Source: Comamonadaceae bacterium (GTDB lineage Bacteria > Pseudomonadota > Gammaproteobacteria > Burkholderiales > Burkholderiaceae_C). From it: 6,377 bases of DNA. The notes beneath the pieces are model-generated. The model saw only the letters and a list, made by a program, of their open reading frames with translations, had not been told where the DNA came from and ran no database searches. Each line of letters starts with the position of its first letter. Position 1 is the stretch's first letter. Of the stretch, positions 5,306 through 6,377 are shown in pieces. The position numbers and the translations under genes were made by a program. The DNA lies in contig JAAFHN010000159.1 in NCBI GenBank assembly GCA_013298415.1, forward strand, positions 1-6,377. The letters run 5' to 3'.

Positions 5306-5935
5306 TCAGGCGTGGTCGTCTTTCGCGCGGCCATCGAGCATGCGGGTTTTGTGATCGCTGTGGCTCATCAATTTATCGGTGTAGGCAATGGCCATGGCGC
5401 TCAGCAAAAACACCACGTGGATGATGGTTTGCCACATCAGCACCTTCTCGGTGTAGTTCGCTGCGTTGATGAAGGTTTTGAGCAGATGGATCGACGAGAT
5501 GCCGATGATGGCGGTGGCCAGCTTGACCTTCAGCACGCTGGCGTTCACATGGCTCAGCCACTCAGGCTGATCCGGGTGGTTTTCCAAATTCATGCGGCTC
5601 ACAAAAGTCTCGTAGCCGCCCACGATCACCATGATGAGCAAGTTGGAGATCATCACCACATCGATCAGCGCCAGCACGACCAGCATGATGACCGTTTCGT
5701 TCAGGCCCGTCAGCTTGGCATCGGAGACGTAGCCGATGCTCTTCACCAGGGCATCGATGTCGGCTTGGCTGCCCATGGCCGCAAAAATCAGGTGGTACAG
5801 CTCCAAGAAGAAGTGCCACACGTACACACCCTGCGCCAAGATCAGGCCCAAGTAGAGCGGCATTTGCAGCCAGCGGCTGGCAAAAATCAGATTCGGCAGG
5901 GGCCGCATCGGGCGGGTGAGGTCGGTGGGTTTCAT
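5306..5935 (-). CDS. UPF0114 (YqhA / TIGR00645 family) inner-membrane protein
   Basis: This 209-residue integral membrane protein has predicted transmembrane helices at about 23-44, 81-105, 136-155 and 167-187. Family signatures are ASRWLQMPLYLGL near the N-terminus, ALIDVVMISNLLIMVIVGGYETFVS (89-113) and the highly conserved IGISSIHLLKTFI (144-156) followed by LMWQTIIH. The molecular function of the family is not established. Compared with the shorter E. coli YqhA (about 164 residues, from memory), this copy has a longer N-terminus, an acidic insertion at about 54-80 between the first two helices, and a charged, His-rich C-terminal tail. The ATG at 5935 has an AGGA about 13 bases upstream, rather far. 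It is the first gene of the minus-strand cluster and lies directly upstream of fumarase. Confidence 0.9.
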   Translation of the reverse strand: MKPTDLTRPMRPLPNLIFASRWLQMPLYLGLILAQGVYVWHFFLELYHLIFAAMGSQADIDALVKSIGYVSDAKLTGLNETVIMLVVLALIDVVMISNLLIMVIVGGYETFVSRMNLENHPDQPEWLSHVNASVLKVKLATAIIGISSIHLLKTFINAANYTEKVLMWQTIIHVVFLLSAMAIAYTDKLMSHSDHKTRMLDGRAKDDHA

Positions 5936-6098
5936 GTGTTGAGCGTTGTCCTAGAGCAAACCCTCGGATTTTGGCATGCACACACGCCGACAAAGCTTCT
6001 TGCCCTTTTGCACAATGTCAGCGCACCGTCAGACGCGCGCCGCACAGTCGCGCGGATTTTTGATTCCCAGTATTTCCAAAAGCTACCCGAGGATAGAC

Positions 6099-6377
6099 AT
6101 GTCTCAAGCCATCGAATCGGTATTGGTTGAAAACCGCGTGTTCAAGCCCAAAGCGGCGGCGGCCAAGCGCTCGCGCATCGAGAGCATGGCGCGCTACAAG
6201 GCCATGTGTGCCAAATTCGACGAAGACTTTGAGGGCACCTGGGCACGGCTTGCCCGCGAAAACTTGGTGTGGGATAAAACTTTCACCAAAACCCTGAACG
6301 AGAAGAACGCACCCTTCTACAAATGGTTTGAAGACGGCCAGCTCAACGCTTCCGCCAACTGCCTAGACAAGCACTTG
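6099..6377 (+). CDS. acs: Acetyl-CoA synthetase, N-terminal part (runs off the window)
   Basis: The AMP-forming acetate-CoA ligase activates acetate through acetyl-AMP to acetyl-CoA in the cytoplasm. The 93 visible residues match the family's N-terminal cap: VFKPKAAAAKRSRIESMARY, then FEGTWARLARENLVWDKTF, and NAPFYKWFEDGQLNASANCL leading into the conserved Cys-Leu-Asp-Lys-His-Leu that opens the catalytic domain. The AMP-binding motifs and the regulatory C-terminal lysine lie beyond the window. The start is well supported by GAGGA shortly before the ATG. It is divergent from the UPF0114 gene; the 163-base spacer shows no promoter I can assign confidently. A propionyl-CoA synthetase is a less likely alternative because the YKWF...N.C.D.HL run is typical of Acs. 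Confidence 0.94.
   Translation, partial: MSQAIESVLVENRVFKPKAAAAKRSRIESMARYKAMCAKFDEDFEGTWARLARENLVWDKTFTKTLNEKNAPFYKWFEDGQLNASANCLDKHL

Noticed and set aside
3985..5424. 479-codon open frame on the plus strand opposite fumarase
   Set aside because: It is the antisense of an unmistakable fumarase gene. Its His/Ala/Val-rich composition is typical of antisense GC-rich coding, and it has no recognisable domain.
5237..6130. 297-codon plus-strand open frame opposite the UPF0114 gene, overlapping the acetyl-CoA synthetase start
   Set aside because: It is antisense to a conserved membrane protein, His/Gln-rich with no family resemblance, and it would overlap acs in another frame.

Overview
The window looks like a chromosomal segment of a Gram-negative betaproteobacterium, most likely Burkholderiales and possibly Comamonadaceae. 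That placement is an inference. It rests on GC-rich coding with G/C at third positions, the gene repertoire, and intergenic palindromes built around a TTCGCCCTGAGC / GCTCAGCCCGAA core of the kind common in that family. No phage, CRISPR, tRNA, rRNA or transposase gene is visible.

Layout. At the left edge (1-62, minus) is the N-terminus of an exported protein, of which only the signal peptide is visible. A palindromic repeat (about 114-297) separates it from a divergent pair: a maleate cis-trans isomerase gene (346-1098, minus) and a LysR-type regulator gene (1174-2076, plus). Their 75-base spacer carries two perfect inverted repeats. A second, related palindromic repeat (about 2099-2245) follows the regulator, so the isomerase/regulator module is bracketed by two members of one repeat family. 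Next come four minus-strand genes, listed here in transcription order from the right: a UPF0114/YqhA-type membrane protein (5306-5935), class I fumarate hydratase (3739-5286), a small DUF1653 protein (3397-3633) and a nucleotidyltransferase-fold protein of the GSU2403/NTP_transf_8 type (2268-3335). An AT-rich perfect inverted repeat (3355-3397) lies just upstream of the nucleotidyltransferase. The right edge holds the N-terminal 93 codons of acetyl-CoA synthetase (6099 onward, plus), divergent from the membrane-protein gene.

How the genes fit together. Maleate isomerase makes fumarate, fumarase hydrates fumarate to malate, and acetyl-CoA synthetase feeds acetate into the same central metabolism. 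The isomerase is probably a peripheral catabolic function under its own regulator, whereas fumarase and acetyl-CoA synthetase are core genes, so their proximity may be chance. The least understood parts are the nucleotidyltransferase with its palindromic upstream region, the UPF0114-fumarase pairing, and the repeat family around the maleate module. I do not see a clear new multi-gene system here.
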